The notes under the pieces: model-generated
Database searches by the model: none
Told to the model about the DNA's origin: nothing
What the model saw: the letters and a program-made list of their open reading frames with translations, nothing else
Translations under genes and position numbers: made by a program
Part shown: positions 1 to 12,381 of the stretch, piece by piece
Layout: every line of letters begins with the position of its first letter
Position numbering within the stretch: position 1 is the stretch's first letter
Source of the DNA: Sipunculus nudus
Taxonomy: Eukaryota; Annelida; Sipuncula; Golfingiida; Sipunculidae
Length of the DNA stretch: 64,000 bases
Assembly (NCBI GenBank): GCA_026874595.1
Contig: CM049313.1
Span: 75,630,659-75,694,658, forward strand
Direction of reading: 5' to 3'

Positions 1-575
1 TTATTGGGGTGCAAAGTTTTTCATTGCTTGAACCCTAAATGAGAATGGTTTTCATATGGGTTTTTTGGGGGGTAAAAGGCGAATACTATAATTACTTTTT
101 AATCACATCATATCCAGCACGAGTTCTTCCTTGCTTCATATCTGCGCAAACTGATGATTAGCCCATGCGGTTTTTAACAAAATTACATAACTCCGAATTT
201 GTCATCGCTTGTGATGTTAATGTTTTAATAGACCGCATACAACTGCAAGGAAAAAGTGGCCTCGATCCATCATGCCATTCCGCAAATAGTGTTTTGCCAA
301 GAATGTACTCGTAAAAGTGCACTTTATATATTATTGGATGTTGTTTTAATATTAATTGGCATGTTTGTACCTACATCAAACACGGATTATCCATCATATC
401 ATTCATAGATAACTCCATCGCCTCACAAGACCAGATCAAATGTGCCCTACAAACACCCCCTGAATAGTATGCCCTGCAGCTGTTCTTCAAAAATTGTCGT
501 TCATTTTGATTTAAACAAAATATAATGATAATAAAAGACGGAAGTACAGACACAATTAAAAACAGCTGGACTGAC
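1..575. other. OATP intron, partial
   Basis: This is intronic sequence downstream of OATP coding exon 5 on the minus strand. I see no further exon before the window edge. Confidence 0.5.
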
Positions 576-768
576 CTTTCTCCTAAGTACCCCCCGACAT
601 AATCATTGTTATCGCATCCCAGGAACATCAGCGAAATATAGCCCCCGATCGACACCACGGTCAAGATGGCGGCCAGCCGCAGGATGGAATGAGGGGTCGG
701 GTTCACACGGGCGGTGATCCGCCCACTTATGACAGGACCAATCAAGAATGCACTGGCCGTAACAGCAC
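576..768 (-). CDS. OATP coding exon 5
   Basis: This exon encodes helix 8 ([11 protein letters not shown]), then [14 protein letters not shown] and a LGC motif that in OATPs precedes the large extracellular Kazal loop. The acceptor AG is at 770-769 and the donor (AAAG/GTCAGT) at 575-570, leaving phase 2. The donor choice is the least certain of this gene. Confidence 0.8.
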
Positions 769-2180
769 CTGGAAAAAAATCATTAAAAAGAGAGTAAACC
801 TTGCTTACCTTTATGCAATGTACAGGTATCCCCAGGTAGCAAAACTAGGGGAACACCTCCGTATCCCTTGCAGCAATCTAGTTTTCTAGGCATTGTTCCG
901 GGCCATCCACTTGTACTTTATGACAAACAAAGGGTTAGGGTTAGCTCCCCCATCTCAGTGACAAGCACATCATTTTAGTGTACAATTTATATGACCTAAA
1001 GGGGTGATGCCGGGTTCATGGAGGATTTTCCAACAAAGATATCCGTTATGTATAACATGAAGCTTTCAGTCAATAAGCGAGCGATTCAAATTATTTCCCG
1101 CTTAAATTTTGCAAATATTTTATGAGACACCGCATTTACAAGAATTAAATCTCTTTAAGACACGAAGAATAAACACTACATTGATGTTTAGTAAAAAATA
1201 TTTTAATTTGTTATATCCTTTTCAACTGAAATGTTAACAGTTGTTATGCTTCTGAGCTGGCACTTCAGTTTCTTAACATCTAGGGGTGTCTAAAGGCACT
1301 AAAGTTTCAAAATTATCTACAGATCTCACCGACGATGATACTGGCCGTTGAAGGCGATGCCCGGAAGTGAGTCTGGACGTACTTGGGCATGAAAGCTGCA
1401 AAGCCGGCCATGTTAACTTCCACCATGATCCCAAGTGTAGCAAGCAAATACACTTTGTTTTTTGCCAGGCGGAGTAACGCTTTCGGAAGATCTGTCAATT
1501 AGAAACCTTAAACATTACGATTCCATGGAACCAGATTGCTATTTTTATTCATTCTAAAAATTCTGTTCAAATTTTTATTTTATATTAAATATTATATATA
1601 TATCAGGCTGAGAGGAGCTTAAACGCTTGTAGACATAAAACATAATATTGTGATGCCATGAGAAAACGTCTTTGCCTTTAGTTTATCAAAGCCAGTACCA
1701 GGTGGCGCCCCATTCTGATTTTAACTGAGTGCCGTTCTAGAATTCTTCCTGCAGCTTTTCTCATTGTTTTGAGTTTGTTAAAAGCAATCGAGGGTGGAGG
1801 GGGAGGGGCATTCATTGAATAGTTGCCTTGTTATCGATTGCTTCTCTCACCTTTTAGTTTATCAAAGACACCGCCAGGTGCCGCCTTGTCCTGAACTTCC
1901 GCGGCACTTCTCTTTGCTCCTTTGAAGTAAGGTGGAAAGCAAACCAGAGGTAAGGCTGCGAGAAGTGTAAGTCCCCCACACACCAAATATCCGATCCACC
2001 AGGCGCCGATCCAGTTGGGGTCACGTGGGCTGATGTCCTTAGGTACTGTCCACATTTAAAGGAATGTCAGAATATACGTTTATCTGTCAGCAAAAATTTA
2101 GCCCCTTTCCGTTAATTTCACAAACTGAAGGGAGGTTTGGATTGAAATATGACGAGCATTTCAATCAGTACCGATCGATC

Positions 2181-2242
<62 letters not shown>

Positions 2243-4836
2243 TTATAAAAGGAATTCGGTTCAGGTTTGTTCGCGATGTTCTCTTAAACCGCGTTGTGTA
2301 CAATATTGTGCCATACATCATTTGAAAGGTGATTATCCCCGCAGTAACATAGGCGATATGAAAATAAATAATTTTTAATATACATATGATTTTGAGTGAT
2401 TTTTCCGGTTTTTTTACCGAGCACAGCCGAACTGCCTTCGGCAATCACCGGAATGTGGACATCGTGGTCACCCAACCTCTAACACTAAGGACTATTGTTC
2501 ATATGAATAACGCTTGCTTTCAATGAAGGATTTGACCCACGTGCGCGTGGTCAGTAAAAGAGATAAACACATGTTTCTCGCTTTATGAATTGGAGAGTTC
2601 AACCCAGGAGGATTAATGACAAAACCTAATTCAAGGTCCCAATTTCAGGAATAGGGCTGGGGTGGGGTGGGATTGGGTGGTGGCTGGGGTTTCAGGCCTC
2701 AAAATTTGTCTGTTACGATGAAAGAAAGGTTGTGGTGGTTGAAAATGGGATACGGACCCTCTGCATGGAGTCCCGTTGGGTCCGCTTCTGCTACTTACGA
2801 GGTATGCATATTTCTGTTTCTTTCTTCAGGAACAGTTTCCTTGCAACGTACATTTAAAAATCGTTCACGTGTTCCTCACATCAAACTAATCTTTATACGT
2901 CCAACGATAGAATCCAGTCAAATATCATCGAAAACCTTAATGCCCCCGCGTCTCATTCCGGTTCGCAATGTAAACATCATCAATGACCAGGTCTTCAAGG
3001 TAAACATTACGGGGTATGAATTTCTTGCCATGAGGACAGCCCCACAAAATAAATGTTAACAATATTGGAGCGACTGCAGGATCACTCACGCACTGTCTCC
3101 ACTAGGTTATGAGTTTATACGGACGGACGGTATGATGTTTAGGATTCATGTAATTTAAAAGTAAGTGGCAAAATAAAGATACAAGCAGTTGGACATAGAA
3201 ACGTTTTCTGATCACAGAAGTGTTGTGCCTCGAAGAGGTGCGTCAGTTATTCTGCAGTCGTGCAAAAATGTTTATACATATCTTATGGAGACAGTTTCTC
3301 ACTGAAACCTAAATTTTCTGTTAACTTTTGGTATAAAAAAAATGAGCCAACATTTCACATCTCAGTTAATAAATCTCCCCAACCCCGGGATAAAGCCCGG
3401 TATAGCGGGTCTATCAGCTAGTATATTATAAATGTCTTTCATTTCAAAATAATGATATTTAAATTAATCAATTGAATTGAAAACTGTGGTGTTCAAATTT
3501 ACTAGAAGATTCCCATAAAGAACAATGTGTAGCTGGAATATGAATCCAGAAATGAATAAAGTGATGAACCAACCTACCTGAGAGGTCGACGTATTTGCTC
3601 ATGGCCCACGCCCCGAGGAGAAACCCTAGGATCGGAGATACCGCGCGAGTCGCAAACAAGAAACCTGTTTGCAAGATATAACATGTTACACGATGTTACA
3701 CGATGGTCAAGCTAGAATGTTTTTACTAAATATTATATGTTACAATTTGTTATACTGTAAATGCCATGCACGAATCATACTCGTAAAAAAAATAACAAAA
3801 AGTTCTATATATCATAGACTTACACGTGACTTCTGGTCCTGTATTAATAAGCTAGCTTTTGCGAAAATTTTATGTTAAAATTGGCATTTGGTTTGCGTAT
3901 GAATCAACGTTTCTTTTCATTTTTAGTAATACCGACCTCTACTGGAGGTTCGATTAATTAAAAATTACTTGTCTGTCATACGAACTCATTCTGCCAGTGA
4001 TAATCCACGCTCTTGTGATTGTAGTTCAATAAAAAAAAGTGTTAAATATTTTTGTAGACATATATGAGAGATTCAGAGAAAGAGGCAGATAAATGATAAT
4101 CTTCAATAAATTCATAAACCTCTTTTGCAATCTATACTTAAAATAAACTGTTGTGATTCTGCTTACTAAAATAGATAGGAGATTTTTTGCCGGCGTTGTC
4201 GTCCATATACGTAATAGACAGCGTCGATTTGGGTGTCGCCGCCATCCCCTGGATGAACTCCGAGAGGAAAAATATGACTAAGGCTCCGACGTTTAGGGCA
4301 CCAAACGACGGTCTGTTCCTACAGGATTCTTCATCCGTCTCTTGGATCAGACCCTGGCGGCACAACCCTGCGTATTGCGTTGATGTGTTCCTCATTTCAT
4401 TCACAGTTACATTGGAAGGATTATTTGAACTTACATTCCTGGTCCCGTAAATGAAATGTGGTAGAGCAAACATGGCCACTGCCATGGATACAATACAGAG
4501 AGCGCCAGTGAAGAGGCGCGGCTTATTTGTGTATCGACAAAAATGTGTCACGAAAAGCACGGATGTCAAAAACCCAATGTTGTCGACATTTTTTAGAAAA
4601 CCGGTTGTGGAACTTGACAAACCAAACTGTCTTTCAATCTGAGTAGTCACTGCGCTGTAATAGCTGAAGTTCATACTACTGAATATGTTCACCAGACCGA
4701 TGGCGGCTGTAAAGGACTGAATATTGGCTAGTCCTTGTAGACATTGAGGGCGCCATCCCAGCACCCCGCATCTCGTCTCCCTGCCATCCTCTTCATCAGC
4801 CTCTAACTTCTTGTCTTGCTTCTGTTTCTCGTCCAT
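576..4836 (-). CDS. Organic anion transporter polypeptide (OATP/SLCO family), 5' five coding exons, partial
   Basis: Members of this family are 12-helix plasma-membrane carriers that exchange amphipathic organic anions (steroid conjugates, eicosanoids, thyroid hormone) across the membrane. Five exons join with every junction in phase 1: 4836-4167, 3664-3578, 2045-1851, 1491-1330 and 768-576, giving about 435 residues; full-length members have roughly 650-720. The OATP superfamily signature is visible at residues ~261-273 as [13 protein letters not shown], with N for the usual R and Y for F/L. Exon 1 carries the first helices and a first extracellular loop with three NxS/T sequons; exon 2 has the LGFLLGAW helix. 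The start at 4836 sits in a strong Kozak context (A at -3, G at +4). The last helices and the Kazal-like extracellular loop are beyond the left edge. Family assignment is secure; the paralogue cannot be named. Confidence 0.9.
1330..1491 (-). CDS. OATP coding exon 4
   Basis: This 162-nt, phase 1-to-1 exon has the motifs [15 protein letters not shown] and [14 protein letters not shown]. They match the end of the cytoplasmic loop and helix 7 of OATPs, where F-x-PKY-x-E/Q-x-x-F is conserved. The donor GTGAGA follows at 1329-1324. Confidence 0.9.
1851..2045 (-). CDS. OATP coding exon 3, with family signature
   Basis: This 195-nt, phase 1-to-1 exon carries the OATP signature [13 protein letters not shown], the following helix, and a PPYFKGAK stretch entering the central cytoplasmic loop. 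The acceptor AG is at 2047-2046 and the donor GTGAGA at 1850-1845. Confidence 0.92.
2184..2238. repeat. (AT)n microsatellite
   Basis: A nearly pure AT dinucleotide run in the OATP intron. It produces spurious IYIY-type open frames on both strands. Confidence 0.95.
3578..3664 (-). CDS. OATP coding exon 2
   Basis: This 87-nt, phase 1-to-1 exon encodes a helix with [18 protein letters not shown], matching the conserved OATP helix in which G-P-x-LGFLLG is usual. The acceptor AG is at 3666-3665 and the donor GTAGGT at 3577-3572. Confidence 0.88.
4167..4836 (-). CDS. OATP coding exon 1
   Basis: This exon encodes residues 1-223: an acidic/lysine-rich cytoplasmic start, the first transmembrane helices and the first extracellular loop. 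The motifs [14 protein letters not shown] and [23 protein letters not shown] are typical of OATP helices 2 and 4. The donor GTAAGC lies at 4166-4161. A plausible 5'UTR acceptor (TGCAG) lies just upstream at 4916-4917, so the transcript probably has an earlier non-coding exon. An upstream in-frame GTG at 4869 is not needed. Confidence 0.9.
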
Positions 4837-4919
4837 TTTGATCGGCTTGGAAGTGGAAGAGCAGTTCACTTCATGGATTACATATATTTAAATTTGTCTT
4901 GGTAACAATTCAGACCTGC

Positions 4920-7900
4920 AACACATATGGATAAAACGATCCAATTAGTGCATTTTTATCACAGATTTTGATGGATCATCAATGTTATAATACAAATGCA
5001 AAACTATGCTGTATGCTGGTGTTTGAGCTGATGTTCTGTTAATCAGCATTTTTGGGTGGCAGTTTCTGAATGCAGATAGTATATACATATTGTAAATGAA
5101 ATGAAAGGCCTGCATTTTGGTTATTCTTCTGATAGGATGGATTGCGCTTTCTAAATTTTCTTATTTTATCCTGGACTACTGGTAGTTTATTCCATCCATA
5201 TGTAAAACACATGGAGTGGTTTGTCTTGCCATGAATAAAAGTTCTGGACTCATCAGGTAATAAGTGGAATTTTTTTTACTTAAGAGGACATATTGGAACA
5301 GGAGTATAAACGTTGATTTGTTTAATTTAGGATCCCTTGTTGATTGTTATTGACATCTGGGTTGTGTTCATATGTTGGTGCGCTTAGAACCCTCTTTTTC
5401 ATGTCTGACTAACTGATATAGGCCTACATAGGGTCCTGTTACATTTCTTAATATTAGGTGTGCTATAAATAGACAATAGTCACTACCAAGAGCTTCAAAA
5501 AGTTACATGTCCAAAGGAAGGATATTCCACAATACAGCTGGTAATATGGAACAACAGAACTCATTAGAACCCCCCCCCCCACACACACACACACACAAAA
5601 ATATTGTTCTATGGACTCTGAAAATAAAATTAAAATATAGTACAAGCGAGCAATTTTATTTTTTGTCAAGTCTCAATACGTGGCAATAATGTTATCAGCT
5701 TGCCTAGAAAATAAAAAACAACATTACTTTAATACTTGAAAAGGGGTACATGATCAACATTTAATTTAGTCCATTTTCCATACCTTTAAGAATTATTTGA
5801 GGAAATTTGATTGATAACATAAACTATCAACAAAACCAGGGGCCAAGTCTTCATTTCTAAAAATGATCTACGAAAAATGAGAGCGGCGAATCTGTAGAAC
5901 ATCATTTTATCAATATTATTCATTTATATCTTCTCCTGTTGGAAAAAAACGAGGCGTGCAATTTATACAGGGGGCGAGGATACAGTTTTTTTGATAATAT
6001 TTGTAATTTGTCTATGGGAATCGAATAGGACCGTCAAGGGAGGCAAAATAGCATTGACGCATGCATGATGTACGGATACCTTAAATCTAAAGCTTGTGGA
6101 ATGGTTTCAAGGAGAACCATGGGGGTAAACCTAAACAGACTTTTTGCGTTTTAATTTTACATCCTAAATTTCTTCATCTGTTTTGCATTGGTCCATGTAC
6201 AGATCAAAATATGATTTAGATAAGACCCTAATTCATAAGAGGTGGGTATCTTTGTGATATAATTTAAAAATAAACTGAGCACACACTATCATTTTTGTCC
6301 CATACTAGGTAAATCTATATATGAAATTATGTATAGAAATTCTACCCGCTGGATAAACCAAAAGGTGCTACATAACCCGCTTCATTTAGTGTCGTGTGCT
6401 CCTTTTCTGTTTATTTGTTACCCAGTATAATATACGCCTACATTTTTTTTTGTTCGCGCCATTGCATAGTTTATACGCCTAGAGACATTTGTGGCTATTA
6501 GTTTCCCATGGGAGACAAACCCGTTTTGCCCTTTACATGATACAGAAACAAACCTACCTTGATCTTTATTATGCACAGGGATACATTTTCGCCACCGACC
6601 ATAAGACTCGGCATATCATGGCCTCTGTGTGAATTAGATATTTGCTTGGGCGGTTTGTCCAAGCCCTGTCTGGTCAACCATATTTATACCCTTGCAGGAG
6701 AGTTTTTTCTACCGAGTTTTGCGCCATGGAGCAGACCACCGCCATGGAGCAGAACTGCAGGTAGGGGTGCTTATGCGCTGAAGTTTCCTACCATGGAACA
6801 AAGTTATGAGTCTTGACTAAGTATGATTGAAATATTATTTATAAGGAAAATAACAATACAAGCTTACCTATGGGTGCATGTTATCATATACGTGGTATTA
6901 CGATACATCCAGTCACGGATAATGCCCTTTGCCTGTCCATTTACAAGTTGATAAACAGGGTCACGAGGCCTTGTGTAGGCTTGTCCATGATTTGTATAGT
7001 ACGTGTACTTGACGACTAAGCTATCGAGTTTGTGTAGGCCACTTTAACAGTCCTTATCCCACTCATGGCTGGTAAAGAAACTGGTCATGATAAACAACGT
7101 TGAACAGATCGATTATTGATCAAGATTTATTGTTGGACCTCTTAAACAAAGTGGTGCTTCTGCTGTTTCTGGCTCATACACTGTGAGCTTACAGGTTATC
7201 GTAACTTCAGAAAGGTAGTGATAAACAAAACCATCGTCACGTGGAATTAGCCTTTCGTGAATTCCTAAACAAAGATCTTTAGAGACAGACAAGCAAATAA
7301 AACTCCCAATCTCTTTATATTTAAGTCATCAATGAGAATTTATTCATTAGAGTTCAGTAAAGCAGAGAGGCCCGACATAAGCTCTCATTCTGTTTTTTTT
7401 TTCTAGTAAGAAGTATAGATAGGTAGAATTAAGATGTCGAATAATTGCGACCTTCATAATGTGATACACAATAGGTCTGCAACACACAACCACACACAAA
7501 CCTGTGTACACAAACACACACACGAAACATTGCCTCCACAAGGAGTATATGTGTTCATCCCCGTTCGTGTGTGTGTGTGTGTGTATGACCGAACTTTAGA
7601 TGACACTATATTGACTGCAGACCAAACGCGCGAGGACTTTTTTCGGGTGAAGACTTGACCACGGGTCCTCACAAACGAAAAGCTGTTAAAGCGTTGAAAA
7701 AGCTTGGAAAACTATGCTGGGGAATCAAACTATGTATTTTGGTTACTGTAGCTTTCGACCGCATCTCTAAATGTAAGTCCGTGAGTTGAAAATTATTACT
7801 AAGCTTTATGCTAAGAAACCTTTCTCTAGAATTTTTTTCTAGTGTTTGTGACAGCGCCATCTATTGAGAGCCTTTCAAATTGATTAGAAAAGTGTACGTG

Positions 7901-10900
7901 TGTGTTATAAATGATTATCCAAGTGTGCTTGATATGCTTATTGCTATGTCCAATATAACAAATGACATCCTCGCAAGCTGTCCTCGCAAGTTATGCTGTA
8001 AGTCAACGCATCGGTCTCAAGTCTAACCAGCCTTTTTCTTTAACAAAAGTGTGCGATTATACATGTGACTTTTGCTGTTTTTCAGCTAAGCAATTCTTCC
8101 TCACTTTAGCGGAACTGCTGGTCCTCGAAAGTTTGGAGTCAAAGCTTAGTCCTCGTTTATTCGGTTGTGTTTATCCGTGTGTGTGTGTGTGTGTGGTGTG
8201 GGTGGGGGGGCGTGTGAATTAGCTTGGTTGTTTATAACATAACTCGCTCATGGTAGGTATATGAAACGTAGTGAACCTTAATGGCATACGGTCTGTGAGG
8301 ATTGAAGGTAGACATTATTCATGATATAACGTGTCAGAAGAAGCAGGGACCAGTTCCCAAATCTTAGATGGTAACATTTCCAATGCGAAATACTGTAATG
8401 CTAACCAGCCACAAAAACTGCATGCAGCACAGTTATGAAGTTGACGATAAGTTTAAAATAATTGTGTGTTTATACATCAAAATCAGTTCGCAATTGCGTC
8501 ATAGGATAATGAAATGACCGAGGCATGTGGAACTGTGATAATATATAACTTATATATCTATCATACACAAAATGTGCATATGTATGGGGTATCTTCGTTT
8601 TTCCTGTTTCGCTCTCATTCATTTTCACAGCGGTTTACACTCAGCGCAACTTACGCAACTACATCTAGAACTGCTGGATGATAACATAACAACCTGACCA
8701 CGTGACCCGGGACAGACAACACCGGTCGTATTTACATTCCTTTTAGACTCGCTAGCACAACAAAACAGCGTTAAAGGGGCCTAGTTTTAGGATATAAACA
8801 TCCGTGTGGATTATGGTATAAGTTCAGAACTGCTTCACAAATGCATATTTTCTCGAGTAATTTTGAGGCGGGGCTGAGACACAGTTGGGTTATTATTATC
8901 ATTAGCCTATTCTTACCGACAGGTAAATTGGTAGCAGCAGTCTCCGAATTTCCAGCTGATAATCCAAATTCCTAACAAGACACAGCATACAGCTAAACTT
9001 ATATGAATCGTCGATATGATCCAGATAGAGTGGTTCACGCCCGTGGTTTGTGTGATCCACTCGCTACCTGAACGACGGACGAAGCATTGAAACACCGCCT
9101 TGTGTGCCGGCAGATATATAATACATACTTCACGACAACAAAGTGCGGACTCGCGTAACAGAGAAAGGTTGTGCAATACATATCGACACAAACAGAGACC
9201 GTGTTTGCTAAGAAAACGTGAGGAGACCGAAAAAGAGGATCCTACAGCAAGTATATGAATAATAAAATGTTATGCTTAATCTTAGGGGACCTTTTAATCT
9301 CGGGGAATAGTGGGCCCGTCCAGGTAAAATGCCAATGTCTTGGATAATAAAACCCCATAATCCTCAATCCCCTGACCGCTTCCCACAGTCTGAACTCGTA
9401 CCTCTTTGTCGCTGAAATGATTGTTATAGTCAGATGATAATCTTAAATTGTCCCTCTCTTCAGGCACAGTCAATTCACGTAACATATAGATACACCAGGG
9501 TCACAAAGTTCACAAATCATGGGACCTGTTTGTCTGTCTCTGTGTATGAATGTGCTTGTGTGTGTGTGAAAGAGTAGTTTTGAAGCGAATCCAGAGGGGG
9601 TGCACATGGGTGGTCTAGGCGACCGCCCCCCCCCCCCCCCCCCTTTTTTTCAGCCACCGCAACTTTTGCGGCCTGGACCCCCCCCCCCCCCCCCCCCCTC
9701 GACCTGGGACTTTTTTGTTTTAGGTTTTAACATTAGTCCTTCTGGCTTGGACCCCTCCTTTTCCTTAATCCTTGATCCGCCCCTGGGAACATGCTTACAC
9801 TTATATTACAGGAAGCGCGATTCTCTTTCAGATTCATGTTTGCGGTTTGGACACGTGAATGATTACATCTACACATACGTAACCACTTGAGGAATCTTGA
9901 CCGTCTGCACTCTCTGACCTCGGTCAAACCAAACGGGTCACCGATTACCATGAAGCTTAGATTAAATATAATTCAAAACGTAAAAGTATAGCTTTACTTC
10001 ATCCTGGTGTGGTTTTTTTTTTATAAGAAGCTAACTCTTCCAGGTTAACGAGTTTCTGCTCCACGTTCTTATAGCTTTGGGCATGAAGGGTGTTTATTGT
10101 ACGTACTGTCTATAATTATAATACCTTCAAGTTACGAGAATTTTATTCTCTCGCGTGGTTGGTTTGTCTGTTAGTCACTTTACTCAGAGAGTTATGAAAG
10201 AATTTTAGTGACTTTGGGGTAGGGTATTACACCGAAAAAAAAAACCAATCCATTGATTATTGAGGTATACTGGATGTCCATGATATATTTCTTTACTTTA
10301 ATGATTTCCTATATCCATTGTCGGAAAAAGCGATTTCTTGATCCCTGCCGAGAGCAGAGGCCTTTCACTGGTATTAAAGGGCCGCCTTTCATCCAGAGCT
10401 GATCCGGTGATCCAACCCTGCGTGGAGACTGTGAACCGTGGCACAAATTTATGTATAACATATATGTATATCAAAGTCGGATTAGAATCTGGCGGAGGTT
10501 GTGGATCTGGGAAACCGCCAGGCCCGACGTTGGCAGAGTAGATTAAAAATTGGAAATCTTCTCATCTCATATGCAGATGTGTCTGAGAAAGAACAAACCG
10601 CAAACCGCAAATAAGGTTAACTGGTTATCAATATGGTTCGAGCAAAAACAAACAATTCTTTTTTCATAAAAATGCACTTGTGTTTCGTCCCTATAAGTAT
10701 AAAAGTTTATGTATTTTTTTCATCAGAAACTTTTGACACAGCCTGGCATTTCACACTCTACCACAAGTTGTATTCTAAAACATTATTACTGATCATGTGT
10801 GCAGTGTATATTGAAACTGATTGTCTACCACATTTTTATGCAAGTTTTATTCTCTTTTCTGATATGTGTATCAGCCCCTATTTCTGCCATATCTTTATTC

Positions 10901-12380
10901 AAGTTTAATATTTCAGATATTTGAAAAAGCACCTCTTTCTACTACATCTTTTATCAAGTAATATTTTCCTGGTATACTCGTATAGAACAACCTGTGTCTG
11001 TCGCATGTTTCCAGGGATTTTTATTACCATAAGACAAAAAGGAAATTGCGTACACATCGTTTGGCTGACCATAAATCAGGTACAAATGCATTTTATCTTT
11101 CCAAACGTTTAACTTACAAAAACAGAATTTGCTTTGAAAACAGTTGGTTTAATACAATTTAATACAAAGTTTACACTAACCTTGCACAGCAGTTGCCTTC
11201 GTAAATGTTATACTGACTGTGTGCCTCCATTGTTTGAATTATATCGAGCATTGAGGTAGATAAAAAGTAACAAATGCTATACTATCTGCAGTATTGGTAG
11301 CTATATTTATCGTACAGTTGTAAACCAAGCGAGGCTGCTAATCTAAGAATACAAAGTTTGGGAATCTATCTGTCAAGCAAACTTGTATTCTTTTTTATAA
11401 CAAATGCATATTCTACAGAATATCTCCACATATCTTAAGTTAATAATTCTGTTCTGATTCTTTCAGTGTCTTAACAATTTCGCCCATTTATCCTGTGAAT
11501 TGTTTCAAAAATTTCCATACCATGGGAGGTACACTACAATCTCCTCTCAGGCGCATACATGTTCTGCCTAAAAACTGGTTAAATGGTGATTTACGCGCCC
11601 TGTTTTCAAGTTTTATTCTTTTTCCCGTATATTCTTTGAAGCACCTGTATCTACAACAAATTTGTGCAAGTTTAATTCAATTTTCCCCGAAATTTTGGAA
11701 GCACATCTTCAGCATCGTTATATATGCACGTTATATTGCGTTATTGACCGATGCTGCAATCGAAATGTCTAAAATTTCTTAAAACCAAGTGCGCTGAAAG
11801 AGTGCATAACCTCCCATCGTAAGTCTTGTTACCCCTAACCTAATTAAATATGCACGGATTTTGACGAGAAAGGAAAATTGACAAGAAACTTTTTTGGTAA
11901 TTATTTTTTTGAGATTTTCATACAAAAAATCCTTCAATTTTTGCTATGCTATCGCAGCGGCACCAAAGGTTAATGAACGGACGGACGTGCCCATATAATA
12001 CCATTATAAGAAGCGAGCGTACAAAAACAATAACATTTATATCAATAGACAACACTTACCTTTTAGGTCTATCTGGAAATGGAGCCACTGCATACTTGGA
12101 TACTCTCAGAAAAACATCTGAGTTATTGAAGAGGCTTTTATAGGTCGTAGTGGATGAGGTTACGAAGAGAGTGCTACACTGATAAACGTTATTTGTTAAA
12201 AAAGTTAAGACATTGTTTAATTAGTTTAATTTCTCTACTGAAAAGTACACATTACGTTTTTGCCACTGAGGAATAAGGGCAACTGATTAATTTGCATGGG
12301 GTTACTCTGTCTTCAGCTTTAAGAGCTCATCGATAACCTTGTGTTGATAAACTCGGTTATGCTCTCAAAGTCCATAATGT
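4920..12380. other. Gene-poor region upstream of the OATP gene
   Basis: I see no convincing coding exon in this stretch. It contains short homopolymer and dinucleotide tracts: poly-C followed by (CA)n near 5571-5597, CA/GT tracts near 7474-7585 and 8178-8195, and poly-C runs at about 9626-9643 and 9678-9698. A minus-strand stretch ending at 8917 next to a good donor (GTAAGA) could be a non-coding first exon of the OATP gene, but nothing else supports it. Confidence 0.5.
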
Positions 12381-12381
12381 A

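Noticed and set aside
2064-2444. Open frames with IYIYIY stretches
   Set aside because: Translations of an (AT)n microsatellite; the same holds for 36775-36975.
4867-4869. Upstream GTG as OATP start
   Set aside because: Nuclear animal genes rarely start at GTG, and an ATG in strong Kozak context follows 11 codons later.
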